Source: Crocodylus rhombifer (Eukaryota; Chordata; Crocodylia; Crocodylidae). From it: a stretch of 64,000 bases of DNA. The position numbers and the translations under genes were made by a program. The stretch's first letter is position 1. Each line of letters starts with the position of its first letter. Positions 49,501-52,767 of this stretch are shown one piece after another. The notes beneath the pieces were generated by a model. It did not search any database, was not told the DNA's origin, and was given only the letters and a program-made list of their open reading frames with translations. Location: contig JAVSML010024234.1 in the NCBI GenBank assembly GCA_038503035.1, forward strand, positions 1 to 64,000. The letters run 5' to 3'.

Positions 49501-50457
49501 ATTTGTGGTTTTGAGCCTCTACACTCATTTTGCACAACTCTCACACAGCTCTAGTATCAGTTGTTCCCTCATATATCACACTTCTCGACACATGGCCACA
49601 TGCTTCTTCCTTGTTAACAAACACCAGGTGAAAATTATTCCCGTCTTCTCTGTACTTTTCCATTGGCCCCCTCACTGAAATAACTGCATCATTCGCTAAT
49701 TTACCTGGCACAAATGTAAACTGATTTTTGCCATTTTTTACTTCCCTCCTCCCTCACAGTTCTAATTAACTCAGTATAAAACCTAACGTAGACATGTTTA
49801 TATCGGTGCCTTGTACCTGAAGAACTGCACCCCACCAGGAGAAGTGTGTTCTTATACTAATAGTTAATGTGGTATAGCTTTTGTATGTAGACTTGTCTTT
49901 TTGTCCTTTTCTTCACAGGGTGGGTGTAGTTACTGCAGCAGCTAGTTTGTGGAAGCCAGATCAATTAAACCAATGTGACTACACATGGTTAAACAGAAAT
50001 GTAACAACTGTGCTGAACCACGGCACAACGCTGCAATGAGAAACAGTGCAGTAAGATGTACTATATAAATTTTTACATGCGTTTCCTAAAAAAATACATA
50101 CAGCTATCCTATTTGCTCTTTGGAGGGAGTTCCTTAAGCATATTTTAGTATGCATATTTCAAAGAGTTAATGAAAGGTTTCTCTCTCCAAGCTCATTAGG
50201 TTTAATCATCAAAATAACTGTTTAATCAGTAAGTGCAACTCTACCTTCTGTTTTTCGTGGATTGTCACCTCCTGAAAAGATCCCACAAGGCCAGCAGCTC
50301 CATCAGAGGACCATAGCTCAGAAGCTGGCTGCAGCTCCCGCAGCTGAAGGTTCAGGGCATTAGGGTGATGCCTGCAGTAGTCACGGCCAAAAGGAACAAA
50401 CTCCTGCAAATCCCCAGCTGCAATCATCGTTGCCCTCTCTTCATGCTTGTTCGACAT
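1334..50457 (-). CDS. ANAPC1: ANAPC1: anaphase-promoting complex subunit 1 (5' part, 25 coding exons)
   Basis: Encodes APC1, the large scaffold of the anaphase-promoting complex/cyclosome. This nuclear and cytosolic E3 ligase ubiquitinates securin and cyclins to drive mitotic exit. The 25 exons listed separately join into 1074 codons plus 2 nt with no stop, and every junction phase agrees. The translation follows mammalian APC1 as I recall it almost residue for residue: an N-terminal MSN start, the N-terminal WD40 propeller region, the serine-rich regulatory loop (codons about 281-405), then the helical middle part. The frame ends at the EEKENR motif in exon 26; the rest, including the proteasome/cyclosome repeats, is off the left edge (human protein about 1944 residues). 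The ATG at 50457 is chosen over an in-frame TTG nine bases upstream. Introns are loaded with transposons, but no exon is interrupted. Confidence 0.97.
1561..4225 (-). other. ANAPC1: ANAPC1 intron 25, unique-looking part
   Basis: AT-rich intron sequence between exon 26 and the hAT element at 4235. I see no coding, RNA or repeat signal beyond short A-runs. Confidence 0.6.
4235..5251. mobile_element. hAT-type non-autonomous element, 1.0 kb, with 8-bp TSD
   Basis: Flanked by the direct repeat TATTTTGT (4227-4234 and 5253-5260; C precedes both). Ends are imperfect inverted repeats of the form AGAGGTGnACCGATA / TGCACCTCT, with the motif CCGATA repeated near both ends. The 900-bp interior is very GC-rich and non-coding; long frames there on both strands are composition artefacts. 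The 8-bp duplication and TIR form place it in the hAT superfamily. Confidence 0.85.
5384..5562 (-). CDS. ANAPC1: ANAPC1 exon 25
   Basis: Codons 940-999. It encodes [20 protein letters not shown] and the block [19 protein letters not shown], ending LPKSKS. The acceptor is AATTTTAAG. The donor TCT|GTGAGT gives phase 0, which matters for how exon 26 is joined. Confidence 0.95.
5720..5790 (-). CDS. ANAPC1: ANAPC1 exon 24
   Basis: Codons 916-939 plus 1 nt. It encodes [18 protein letters not shown]. Acceptor TCTTTTAAG, donor GTAG|GTATGA. Confidence 0.93.
5882..5915 (-). CDS. ANAPC1: ANAPC1 exon 23 (34-nt small exon)
   Basis: Codons 905-915 plus 2 nt. It reads [11 protein letters not shown], where mammals have a similarly charged but different segment. 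It is supported mainly by phase: it converts phase 1 from exon 22 to phase 2 for exon 24. Acceptor TCTTATAG, donor GTCG|GTATAT. Confidence 0.85.
6033..6111 (-). CDS. ANAPC1: ANAPC1 exon 22
   Basis: Codons 879-904 plus 1 nt. It encodes [20 protein letters not shown] and LYRISS. Acceptor CTACACAG, donor TCAG|GTACTT (moderate match). Confidence 0.93.
6690..8010. repeat. Unclassified interspersed repeat with GC-rich core
   Basis: Several blocks match other places in this window. GCTCTGATTTTC with its A/T-rich partner (6820-6965) recurs inverted at 58070-58210. The block GCAGGCTAGAACTCTGCCAGC plus the AAAAGG...AAATC repeats (7810-7990) recurs at 35085-35160 and inverted at 57505-57660. The 7000-7700 core is GC-rich and non-coding. 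Probably a non-autonomous DNA transposon; no target duplication identified. Confidence 0.6.
8025..8390 (+). mobile_element. 5' part of a hAT element related to those at 4235 and 45801
   Basis: The left part (CGGCTGATACTGATGGCCAG ... GCCAATACCGATCCAA) repeats the subterminal sequence of the 4235 and 45801 elements, including the CAGCAGCATGGA stretch. No right end is seen; it runs into GC-rich sequence and then the next element, so it is truncated. Confidence 0.65.
8400..9184. mobile_element. Long-terminal-inverted-repeat (foldback) DNA element
   Basis: The outer arms are inverted copies: CTACATACCTCAAGGTACCA (8572-8591) pairs with TGGTACTTTAAGGTATGTAG (8989-9008), and homology extends outward through the GATTCAG-rich segments to the ends. 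The ends read CAGTGTGC and CACAGCCCTG. Possible 8-bp duplication TTAAATAC (8392-8399) / TTAAATAT (9185-9192). Inside are two degenerate copies of a GGAAGTGGACnnGAAGT unit. Non-coding. Confidence 0.7.
9336..9484 (-). CDS. ANAPC1: ANAPC1 exon 21
   Basis: Codons 829-878. It encodes [19 protein letters not shown] and [17 protein letters not shown], with donor CTG|GTATGT. The acceptor used here is ACTTAAG at 9485-9486, because it retains the conserved QTG residues. A canonical CAG nine bases further on (exon start 9475) would also keep frame and drop three residues. Confidence 0.94.
10331..10640. repeat. Multi-hairpin foldback element
   Basis: Three consecutive inverted repeats. First, a perfect 19-bp stem with 4-nt loop (10333-10351 / 10356-10374). 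Second, arms of about 53 bp at 10389-10444 / 10453-10504 with some mismatches. Third, TTCTGATTAG arms at about 10531-10553 / 10578-10602. No coding potential. Probably a MITE of the foldback type. Confidence 0.75.
10981..11072 (-). CDS. ANAPC1: ANAPC1 exon 20
   Basis: Codons 798-828 plus 1 nt. It encodes [20 protein letters not shown] and then [11 protein letters not shown]. Acceptor TTTCTAG, donor CAAG|GTAAGC. Placed by homology and by exact phase fit to exons 19 and 21. Confidence 0.94.
11590..11830 (+). repeat. MIR SINE
   Basis: A recognisable diverged MIR: GGTCTAACA (A-box region), GAACTCCTGAGTTCTAAACC (B-box region), TTTGGACAAGTCAGTCAAGT, CCTCAGTTTCCCC and the 3' stretch TTTGTAAACACTTTGATGGT. 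MIRs are ancient tRNA-derived SINEs shared by amniotes. Confidence 0.85.
12001..12266 (-). CDS. ANAPC1: ANAPC1 exon 19
   Basis: Codons 710-797 plus 2 nt. It encodes [13 protein letters not shown], then the helical block [20 protein letters not shown] and [12 protein letters not shown]. The stretch between codons 727 and 745 differs from mammals in sequence but not clearly in length. Acceptor TTTGACTAG, donor GCAAG|GTATGC. Confidence 0.96.
12376..12570 (+). repeat. Older CR1 LINE copy, left part (split by insertion)
   Basis: Translates to [20 protein letters not shown] and [20 protein letters not shown], the conserved CR1 ORF2 C-terminal region. It continues after the inserted CR1 at about 14598, as shown by the uninterrupted relative at 26370 ('catcaagggctgaacaactgttcaccagg'). 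Confidence 0.85.
12571..14597 (+). pseudogene. CR1 LINE ORF2 (reverse transcriptase), 5'-truncated, nested in older CR1
   Basis: Retrotransposon reverse transcriptase. From 12581 the frame is open to 14557 except for one TGA at 13211-13213 (serine expected). Motifs: [48 protein letters not shown] and the catalytic KFADDTKM (FADD box). Then the C-terminal [20 protein letters not shown] region. The endonuclease domain and 5' end are missing, and near the 3' end the RKHYYY stop follows a short internal deletion. Ends with the usual CR1 tail (CAGGTCCCTTCCGGCCCTAG). Likely inactive but comparatively young. Confidence 0.9.
14598..14895 (+). repeat. Older CR1 LINE copy, 3' part
   Basis: Resumes the copy that begins at 12376. 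Includes CTGGAAAACTGTTTCAGGTT, the [20 protein letters not shown] peptide and the CR1 3' tail GCAAGGTCCCTTCCAGTCCC. Confidence 0.85.
14896..15871 (-). other. ANAPC1: ANAPC1 intron 18, unique-looking part
   Basis: Ordinary intron sequence between the CR1 block and the MITE; nothing recognised. Confidence 0.5.
15874..16342. mobile_element. TA-flanked MITE (mariner-like)
   Basis: Terminal inverted repeats: left CCATATTTTCTCACCTATAA, right (reverse complement) CTGTATTTTCTTGTATATAC, each bordered by TA (15872-15873 and 16343-16344). Interior GC-rich, non-coding. Confidence 0.7.
17096..17170 (-). CDS. ANAPC1: ANAPC1 exon 18
   Basis: Codons 685-709 (75 nt). It encodes [20 protein letters not shown]. 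Acceptor CTTTCAG, donor GAG|GTAAGA. It is isolated between two introns of 4.8 and 7.1 kb. Confidence 0.95.
17570..17660. repeat. LINE 3'-tail fragment (L2-like)
   Basis: TTATTTATTTATTTAAAATA followed by TTTGTATCCTGCTTTTCTGC resembles the 3' end of reptilian L2-type LINEs and the 19935 end of the larger L2 copy. Short and diverged. Confidence 0.4.
17860..19375 (+). pseudogene. hAT-superfamily transposase fossil
   Basis: Frames interrupted by stops and shifts encode a hAT transposase. [19 protein letters not shown] (17930-17990) is the DUF659-type catalytic-domain start. Later, in several frames, come [20 protein letters not shown] and an interrupted middle. Near 18960-19140 is the C-terminal dimerisation block [20 protein letters not shown] ... 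[14 protein letters not shown]. The protein ends with an acidic serine-rich tail ending near 19367. The first domain (BED zinc finger) is not visible. Defunct. Confidence 0.85.
19935..22060 (-). pseudogene. L2-like LINE remnant (reverse transcriptase)
   Basis: Minus-strand fragments read [20 protein letters not shown] and [17 protein letters not shown] (about 21180-21330), then [14 protein letters not shown] sequence. After a degenerate FADD region, [18 protein letters not shown] and [14 protein letters not shown] (20520-20640). This set is typical of L2-clade non-LTR reverse transcriptases. The 3' UTR ends near 19935. Many frameshifts. Confidence 0.8.
22333..23866. mobile_element. GC-rich hAT-like element, 1.5 kb
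   Basis: Left end AGAGCAGGCAAAATACAGCC and right end AATTGCCCACCTCTGG are imperfect inverted repeats of the kind seen in hAT MITEs (TGGGCAAA...GGCCC). The interior is GC-rich, with tandem C/A-rich sequence at 23281-23510. No clear target duplication. Long frames here are composition artefacts. Confidence 0.5.
23281..23510. repeat. Degenerate CCCCACA-rich low-complexity tract
   Basis: Strongly C/A-biased on this strand (repeated CCCCACA, CCCACATACA), with poly-C and poly-G runs. A simple-sequence expansion inside the GC-rich element. Confidence 0.7.
24294..24481 (-). CDS. ANAPC1: ANAPC1 exon 17
   Basis: Codons 622-684. It encodes [20 protein letters not shown] followed by the [17 protein letters not shown] block, among the most conserved parts of APC1. 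Acceptor CCAAACAG, donor AAT|GTAAGT, phase 0. Confidence 0.96.
24997..25224. mobile_element. hAT MITE with 8-bp TSD
   Basis: CAGTAGTTTTCAGATTG at the left and, inverted, GAGTGGTTTTTAAACATTC at the right, flanked by CCCTAAGC (24989-24996) and CCCTAAAC (25225-25232). 228 bp, non-coding, in ANAPC1 intron 16. Confidence 0.8.
25292..25352 (-). CDS. ANAPC1: ANAPC1 exon 16
   Basis: Codons 602-621 plus 1 nt. A 61-nt exon encoding [20 protein letters not shown]. Acceptor TTTTTGTAG, donor CTAG|GTAAGA. Confidence 0.94.
25511..25842. mobile_element. Tigger/pogo-like MITE with TA duplication
   Basis: TIRs CAGTAAAAGCTCTATTATCT and (inverted right end) CAGTAAAAGCTCTGTTTTCC, each bordered by TA (25509-25510, 25843-25844). 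This is the TcMar-Tigger pattern. The GC-rich interior has no transposase. Confidence 0.85.
26042..26182 (-). CDS. ANAPC1: ANAPC1 exon 15
   Basis: Codons 555-601. It encodes [17 protein letters not shown] and [20 protein letters not shown], closing the WD40 region. Acceptor CTTTGCAG, donor CTA|GTAGGT, phase 0. Confidence 0.95.
26355..26665 (+). repeat. CR1 LINE 3' end
   Basis: CATCAAGGGCTGAACAACTG, CTGGAAAACTGTTTCAGGCT, then GTGAGGTCCCTTCCAGCCTC and two TCTATGAATCTACCTT tail repeats. Uninterrupted relative of the split copy at 12376/14598. Confidence 0.9.
27688..27825 (-). CDS. ANAPC1: ANAPC1 exon 14
   Basis: Codons 509-554. It encodes [18 protein letters not shown] and a short T-P rich stretch ([16 protein letters not shown]), and ends LDE. 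Acceptor ATATAAAG, donor GAG|GTAAGA. Confidence 0.95.
27826..28813 (-). other. ANAPC1: ANAPC1 intron 13
   Basis: AT-rich intron with no repeat or coding signal that I recognise. Confidence 0.6.
28814..28879 (-). CDS. ANAPC1: ANAPC1 exon 13
   Basis: Codons 487-508 (66 nt). It encodes [19 protein letters not shown] and then VVR, one propeller blade strand set. Acceptor ATTTACAG, donor CGG|GTATGT, phase 0. Confidence 0.95.
29000..29090 (-). CDS. ANAPC1: ANAPC1 exon 12
   Basis: Codons 456-486. It encodes [20 protein letters not shown] and ends AKDAAPVE, with donor GAG|GTAAGC, phase 0. The acceptor is AATACATAG. Confidence 0.95.
29540..29635 (-). CDS. ANAPC1: ANAPC1 exon 11
   Basis: Codons 424-455 plus 2 nt. 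It encodes [20 protein letters not shown] and [12 protein letters not shown]. The donor CG|GTAATC is weak, and the acceptor (ATTGACAG) has a short pyrimidine tract. The identity is clear because the frame and phases fit exons 10 and 12 exactly. Confidence 0.94.
30665..31628. mobile_element. DNA transposon with CAGGGTGGATTT termini and 8-bp TSD
   Basis: The right end GATTTAAATCAAATCCACCCTG is an inverted match of the left CAGGGTGGATATAT...GATTTTATTTAAATC. Direct repeats CCCCCTTA (30657-30664) and CCCTCTTA (31629-31636), one mismatch. 964 bp, AT-rich, non-coding. The 8-bp duplication suggests hAT. Confidence 0.85.
31637..32300 (-). other. Intron 10 segment with hAT-like and tRNA-SINE-like fragments
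   Basis: Starts with CAGGGACTGGCAACCTATAA, the form of one end of a hAT MITE, immediately beside the element at 30665. At about 32150-32280 GGACTGGAACCCAGGACCTG and CAAAGGTTCTAGATTCTACT resemble reversed tRNA-SINE B-box sequence. Both too degraded to delimit. Confidence 0.35.
33023..33232 (-). CDS. ANAPC1: ANAPC1 exon 10 (regulatory loop, second part)
   Basis: Codons 354-423 plus 2 nt. It continues the loop with S/T-P sites at S358 (SHSPALG), S380 (QSPKR, a full S-P-x-R CDK site) and S389, then returns to ordered sequence at [12 protein letters not shown]. Acceptor GTTTGTAG, donor GAG|GTATGA. Confidence 0.96.
34910..35215. mobile_element. hAT MITE, right end missing
   Basis: CAGTGGTTCTCAATCTTTTT and the following ATGACCAGTCATGATGACCC match the complete relative at 61065, as does TTTGTTTGTGATCC...TTGGGTCACAACATGC. 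The terminal GGTTGAGAAC is absent. The middle carries the GGCTGGAACTCTGCCAGCCT block shared with 7820 and 57640. Confidence 0.75.
35500..36060. repeat. GC-rich degenerate minisatellite
   Basis: Repeated diverged units, approximately 70-80 bp, built from CACCAAGCCCAGC / GCAGGGAATGGGGCCATGCC / GCTGAGCA-type segments. It abuts a MITE end at 36215. Confidence 0.6.
36095..36212. mobile_element. Right end of a TA-flanked MITE with internal hairpin
   Basis: Ends in GTGAAATACAGTA (inverted: TACTGTATTTCAC), like the TIR of the 15874 element. Just inside, CCAAAAAGTTAGG (about 36112) and CCTAACTTTTTGG (about 36151) form a hairpin. The left end is not identified; the minisatellite may be its interior. 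Confidence 0.55.
36525..36640 (+). repeat. MIR SINE fragment (3' half)
   Basis: TTTCTATGCTTCAGCTCCCA, CATCTGCAAAA and ACTACCTCACAAGGAGCTGA match the MIR 3' half (CCTCAGTTTCC, ATCTGTAAAA, CTACCTCACAGG). Confidence 0.6.
36741..36961 (-). CDS. ANAPC1: ANAPC1 exon 9 (regulatory loop, first part)
   Basis: Codons 281-353 plus 2 nt. A serine-rich, low-complexity segment forming the first half of the APC1 loop that blocks the CDC20 C-box site until CDK1 phosphorylates it (established for human APC1). S/T-P sites are visible at codons T294, S316, S320, S337 and S344. Acceptor CTTCCAG, donor TTAG|GTAGGT. Confidence 0.96.
37626..37681. repeat. Perfect 28-bp tandem duplication
   Basis: Two identical adjacent copies of a 28-bp unit starting CATACATAAGCAAACAACAC, 29 bp inside intron 8 from the exon 8 donor. 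Identity of the copies implies a recent event or an assembly artefact. Confidence 0.9.
37710..37855 (-). CDS. ANAPC1: ANAPC1 exon 8
   Basis: Codons 232-280. It encodes [19 protein letters not shown] and the TIWALRRVK motif of the propeller. Acceptor TTTTTTACCAG, donor GAG|GTAGGA, phase 0 at its end. A perfect 28-bp tandem duplication lies within 30 bp of the donor on the intron side. Confidence 0.95.
38165..38310 (+). repeat. MIR SINE fragment
   Basis: AGGTCATCTTGAGCAAGTCA, CTGCAGTTTCATTCATTTGC and AAGAAAAGGATATATGGCGC follow the MIR order (CTTGGGCAAGTCA, CTCAGTTTCC, TAAAATGGGGAT). Confidence 0.65.
38575..39245 (-). pseudogene. CR1 LINE 3' end
   Basis: Minus-strand frames read [33 protein letters not shown] and [20 protein letters not shown]. 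Upstream, [12 protein letters not shown] sequence up to about 39240. Same subfamily as the 12571 copy, whose 3' deletion this copy helps define. Ends at 38575 with the usual CR1 tail. Confidence 0.85.
39345..39418 (-). CDS. ANAPC1: ANAPC1 exon 7
   Basis: Codons 207-231 plus 1 nt. It encodes [20 protein letters not shown], identical or nearly so to other vertebrates. Acceptor GTTCTCCAG, donor GGAG|GTAGGT. Confidence 0.96.
39419..41045 (-). other. ANAPC1: ANAPC1 intron 6, unique-looking part
   Basis: AT-rich intron upstream of the CR1 block. I see no exon, RNA gene or clear repeat. Confidence 0.5.
41050..43830 (+). pseudogene. CR1 LINE ORF2 (endonuclease plus reverse transcriptase), 2.8 kb
   Basis: The longest CR1 here, slightly 5'-truncated in the endonuclease. 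AP-endonuclease motifs: [42 protein letters not shown] (41304-41640). The RT region in shifted frames: [68 protein letters not shown] and KFANDTK (FADD degraded to FAND). The C-terminus ends [18 protein letters not shown]. Several frameshifts and a TGA at about 42791 make it dead. It ends in the CR1 tail at 43830. Same subfamily as 51483-52767. Confidence 0.9.
44085..44825. repeat. GC-rich repeat with internal duplication (hAT-like left end)
   Basis: Begins CAGGGGTTGGCAACGTTTTT, a hAT MITE terminus. The interior holds two or more diverged copies of a unit containing AGCCCCTTCC, CACCATCTGCC, GCACGCATGC and CCAGCAACGAGCCAGGCTGG. Frames on both strands are artefacts of composition. Confidence 0.55.
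44834..45147. mobile_element. hAT MITE
   Basis: Left CAGTGGTGCTCAATCTCTGA and right AAAAGGTTGAGTACCACTG are inverted repeats. Flanks GACTAGAA / CACTATAA are a degraded 8-bp duplication. Non-coding. Confidence 0.7.
45234..45316 (-). CDS. ANAPC1: ANAPC1 exon 6
   Basis: Codons 180-206 plus 2 nt. It encodes [20 protein letters not shown] followed by EVPPSPP, matching mammalian APC1. The acceptor TTTTCATAG follows a T-rich tract; the donor is CCAG|GTAGGT. Confidence 0.96.
45801..46271. mobile_element. hAT-type non-autonomous element, 471 bp, with perfect 8-bp TSD
   Basis: Perfect direct repeat CTACAATT at 45793-45800 and 46272-46279. The TIR core is GGTGCACC (left AGGGGTGCACCAATAA, right GATATATCGGTGCACCTCGA). 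It carries an internal perfect hairpin with a 13-bp stem and 7-nt loop (46101-46113 / 46121-46133). Same family ends as 4235 and 8025. Lies in ANAPC1 intron 5. Confidence 0.9.
46410..46522 (-). CDS. ANAPC1: ANAPC1 exon 5
   Basis: Codons 142-179. It encodes the [19 protein letters not shown] block and ends in LPFQ with donor CAG|GTAAGT. The acceptor reads TTTTCCAGCAG, so the exon may begin at 46522 or three bases later at 46519; both keep the frame and change one residue pair. Confidence 0.94.
46644..46695 (-). CDS. ANAPC1: ANAPC1 exon 4
   Basis: Codons 125-141 plus 1 nt. A 52-nt exon with acceptor TTTTTTAG and donor GACA|GTAAGT. It encodes [12 protein letters not shown] and then a short segment that differs from mammals. 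The phase-1 end matches exon 5. Confidence 0.93.
46859..47017 (-). CDS. ANAPC1: ANAPC1 exon 3
   Basis: Codons 72-124 (53 codons, phase 0 at both ends). Acceptor TTTACAG, donor CAG|GTATGC. It encodes [14 protein letters not shown] and the IWSKGSKSQ segment of the N-terminal propeller. Confidence 0.95.
47018..48860 (-). other. ANAPC1: ANAPC1 intron 2, first part
   Basis: Mostly plain intron. At about 47675-47790, CACTTCATCAGATGCTGTAA and ACAAAAGCTTATGCCCTA resemble the body of a reptilian interspersed repeat, but the ends are not clear. Confidence 0.4.
48875..49760 (-). pseudogene. Non-LTR retrotransposon remnant, RTE-like reverse transcriptase
   Basis: The minus strand reads, from about 49740 down: [40 protein letters not shown] (RT fingers), then [29 protein letters not shown] and [22 protein letters not shown]. 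This last is the QG...ADD region with the catalytic FADD changed. Further on is an [18 protein letters not shown] C-terminal segment. The order matches RTE-type LINEs; clade call is from memory of motifs. Heavily decayed. Confidence 0.7.
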
Positions 50458-50481
50458 GGGTTCCAAATATCAACATTATTT
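50245..50481 (-). CDS. ANAPC1: ANAPC1 exon 2 (first coding exon; CDS 50457-50245)
   Basis: Codons 1-71. The acceptor GGTTTCAG is at 50482-50484; the exon begins with 24 nt of 5' UTR, then ATG at 50457. It encodes the MSNKHEER start and the [15 protein letters not shown] block typical of vertebrate APC1. It ends at EKQK with donor GTAGAG, phase 0. An upstream in-frame TTG (50466) is not needed as a start. Confidence 0.96.
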
Positions 50482-50839
50482 CTGAAACCAAGATAAAACA
50501 GTCATCAGTGCCAGTCACGCCTTCAATGTCAAGTAAATCACCTAGGTAATATTTAGCAGTTCAGAACAAAATACCTTTGCATCTAAACATGGATTTTCAA
50601 GAGAAAGAAATACAGGGAAACGCATTTCAAGGCTCTTTGAGGTTTTGCAGTGTACAGTCCTGCTTGCCAGCTGAATTGCTCACTTATTTCTCTCTCTCCT
50701 AGAACCCAGCCAAGCATCCCAGGTTTTCACAAAGAAAACCACCAGAATAGCAGCGATTCCAGCACTGTCTGCCAAGCTCCTTACCGGTCCCACCCTTCCT
50801 ACAGCTCCGTCCTCCCAACCACAGGGCAGTGAGGCCACA

Positions 50840-51190
50840 GAAAAGCCTCCGCCCTGGCCCAGCCCCTTTGGAAGGACCCTTCCCTGAGCTCCCGGGAGAA
50901 GGGGTGGCCGGGACCGCCACCCATGCACGCTCAGGGGCGCCAAAGGCCCGGCCGGGGGCGCACACGCACCTGCCTGCCACAGGAAAAAGGAGGGGCGGGG
51001 AGAGGGCGGGCGCGTGGCGACAGCGGGACCGGGGACTCCTTCCGCAGAGCGCAGCGCGAGCCGCGGCGGCGCCTCACGCGGGCGCGGCCATCTTGGAATT
51101 CCCACCGCCCTCCTCGGCGCACTGACTGCATCACCGCGGGGCGGGAGTCCGCCGCGCTGTCGTCACGGCAGTAGGGGCAAGAGTGCTGTA
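50840..51190 (-). promoter_or_regulatory. ANAPC1: ANAPC1 CpG-island promoter
   Basis: A short, sharply GC- and CpG-rich block between AT-rich flanks, with several GGGCGG boxes (for example 50994-51000 and about 51137-51143) and no TATA box. This is typical of a housekeeping promoter. On the minus strand 51084-51096 reads CCAAGATGGCCGC, a good YY1-type motif of the sort found just downstream of start sites of TATA-less genes. Confidence 0.75.
50970..51105 (-). other. ANAPC1: ANAPC1 exon 1 (5' UTR, predicted)
   Basis: Inferred non-coding first exon. A strong minus-strand donor (CAG|GTGCGT) puts the exon end at 50970 inside the CpG island, and the next exon has a clear acceptor at 50481. The transcription start is not visible; I place it just above the YY1-like site at 84-96 bases past 51000. 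The lower end is better supported than the upper end. Confidence 0.5.
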
Positions 51191-51482
51191 CCAGAACGAG
51201 GGTGTTTGTACCATCACTTCAGTCCTCGCACCATGTAGGATCACCAGGGATCCTGATTTTCTCTGCTTTAAACCCCCCCCCCCATTTCGGGTTAAAGAAA
51301 AACAACCCACATCCACATTTTTCGTTAATAAAATGAAACACCTCTCTCTCTCTCTCTTAGTGGTGTAGGTTGTAGCCCTGTTCGTCTAAGGATGTAGGCA
51401 GACAAGGTTCTTTGGGTAAGTGTGATAAATTTATTAGACCAACTCAGACAGTTGGAAAAAAATTTCTTTGCAAGCTTTCAGG

Positions 51483-52767
51483 TATTTCATAGATTTCATA
51501 GACATTGGGAATGGAAGGGACCCTGGAGGATTGAGTCCAGCCCCCTGCCCCAGGGGCAGGAAGTCCCGGCAAGATGAACATTCAATTATCTCTTTAAGGT
51601 GTTCAAGGTGGGTGTTTGAACCACATCCGGCGGCAGTCTATTCCAAACCTTGGGGGCTCAGACAGTGAAGTTCTTTCTTACGTCCAGCTTGAATCGGTCG
51701 CAGCGGAGTTTGTGACTGTTCAATCTTATCATTCCTTGGGGTGCTCTGGTGAACAGACATTCCCCCAGATCCTGGTGAACACCCCTAATAAACTGGGGGG
51801 GGGGGGTCGGACTAGATGATCAGACTAGATAATCTACTCAGGTCCCTTCCGACCCTAGAAACTATGAAACTAACAGGTGGCCACCAGATTACACCTGAGC
51901 CTGCACTTTTCCAGGCTAAAGAGCTCTCAGCCTCTCATCATAAGGTCTGTTTTCCTGACCTCTGATCATGCACGTAGCTCTCCTATGCACCCTCTTAAGC
52001 TTCTCCATGTCCTTTTTGAATTGTGGAGCCCAAAACTGGATGCAGTACTACAGCTATGGCCTCACCAAGGCCAAGTACAATGGGAGAATGACATCCCGGG
52101 ATTTACTTGAGAAGCATCTGTGGACACAAGCCAGTGTTTTGCTTGCTTTACTAGCTGCAGCATCACATTGCAGGCTCAAGTTCATCTTGTAGTCAATCAT
52201 AACCCCCAAGTCCCTTTCATCCATAGTGCTAGCCAGTGTAGCACTGCCAAGCCTATAAGGATGCTGCAGGTTTTTCCTCCCAAGTTGGAGAACCTTACAT
52301 TTTTCGGGGTTAAACACCATCAGATTCTCGTCTGCCTATTTCATGAGCCTGTCAAGATCTGCCTGGATCGCCCTCCTGTCCTCAGGTATGGATGCTTTAC
52401 CCCAGAGTTTGGTGTCGTTGGCAAACCTGGCCAGTCTGCTTCTGACACCAATGTCCACATCATTGATGAAGATGTTAAACAGTATAGGCCCTAGGACAGA
52501 GCCTTGTGGGACCCCACTGGTGACCACACACCAAGACAATTGGCTCCCATCAACTACCACTCTCTGGGTCCTGCCGCAGAGCCAGTTCCCCAGCCAGTGG
52601 ATCATGGTGAGGTTGAGGCTGCCGTTAGCCAGTTTTGCCAAGAGGTGATCATGGGATACCAGACTGAAGGCTTTTTTAAAGTCAAGATATACAACATCAA
52701 TCTCTTCCCCCTTGTCCAGGTGATAGGTCACCTGGTCGTAAAAGGAAATGAGATTGGTTAAGCAAGA
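51483..52767 (-). pseudogene. CR1 LINE ORF2 fragment (reverse transcriptase), minus strand
   Basis: Minus frames: [60 protein letters not shown] (52336-52731), then MVFNPEKCKVLQLGRKN and ERDLGVMIDYKMNLSLQ (52054-52320). The 3' end lies at 51483. 5'-truncated just before the RT palm. Interrupted near 51787 by a short CR1 tail of opposite orientation. Confidence 0.88.
51788..51872 (+). repeat. Short CR1 tail inserted in the opposite-strand CR1
   Basis: GGTCGGACTAGATGATC...ACTCAGGTCCCTTCCGACCC...AACTATGAAACT is a plus-strand CR1 3' end only about 85 bp long, preceded by a run of ten G. AAACT is repeated at both borders. The surrounding minus-strand CR1 is continuous across it. Confidence 0.75.
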
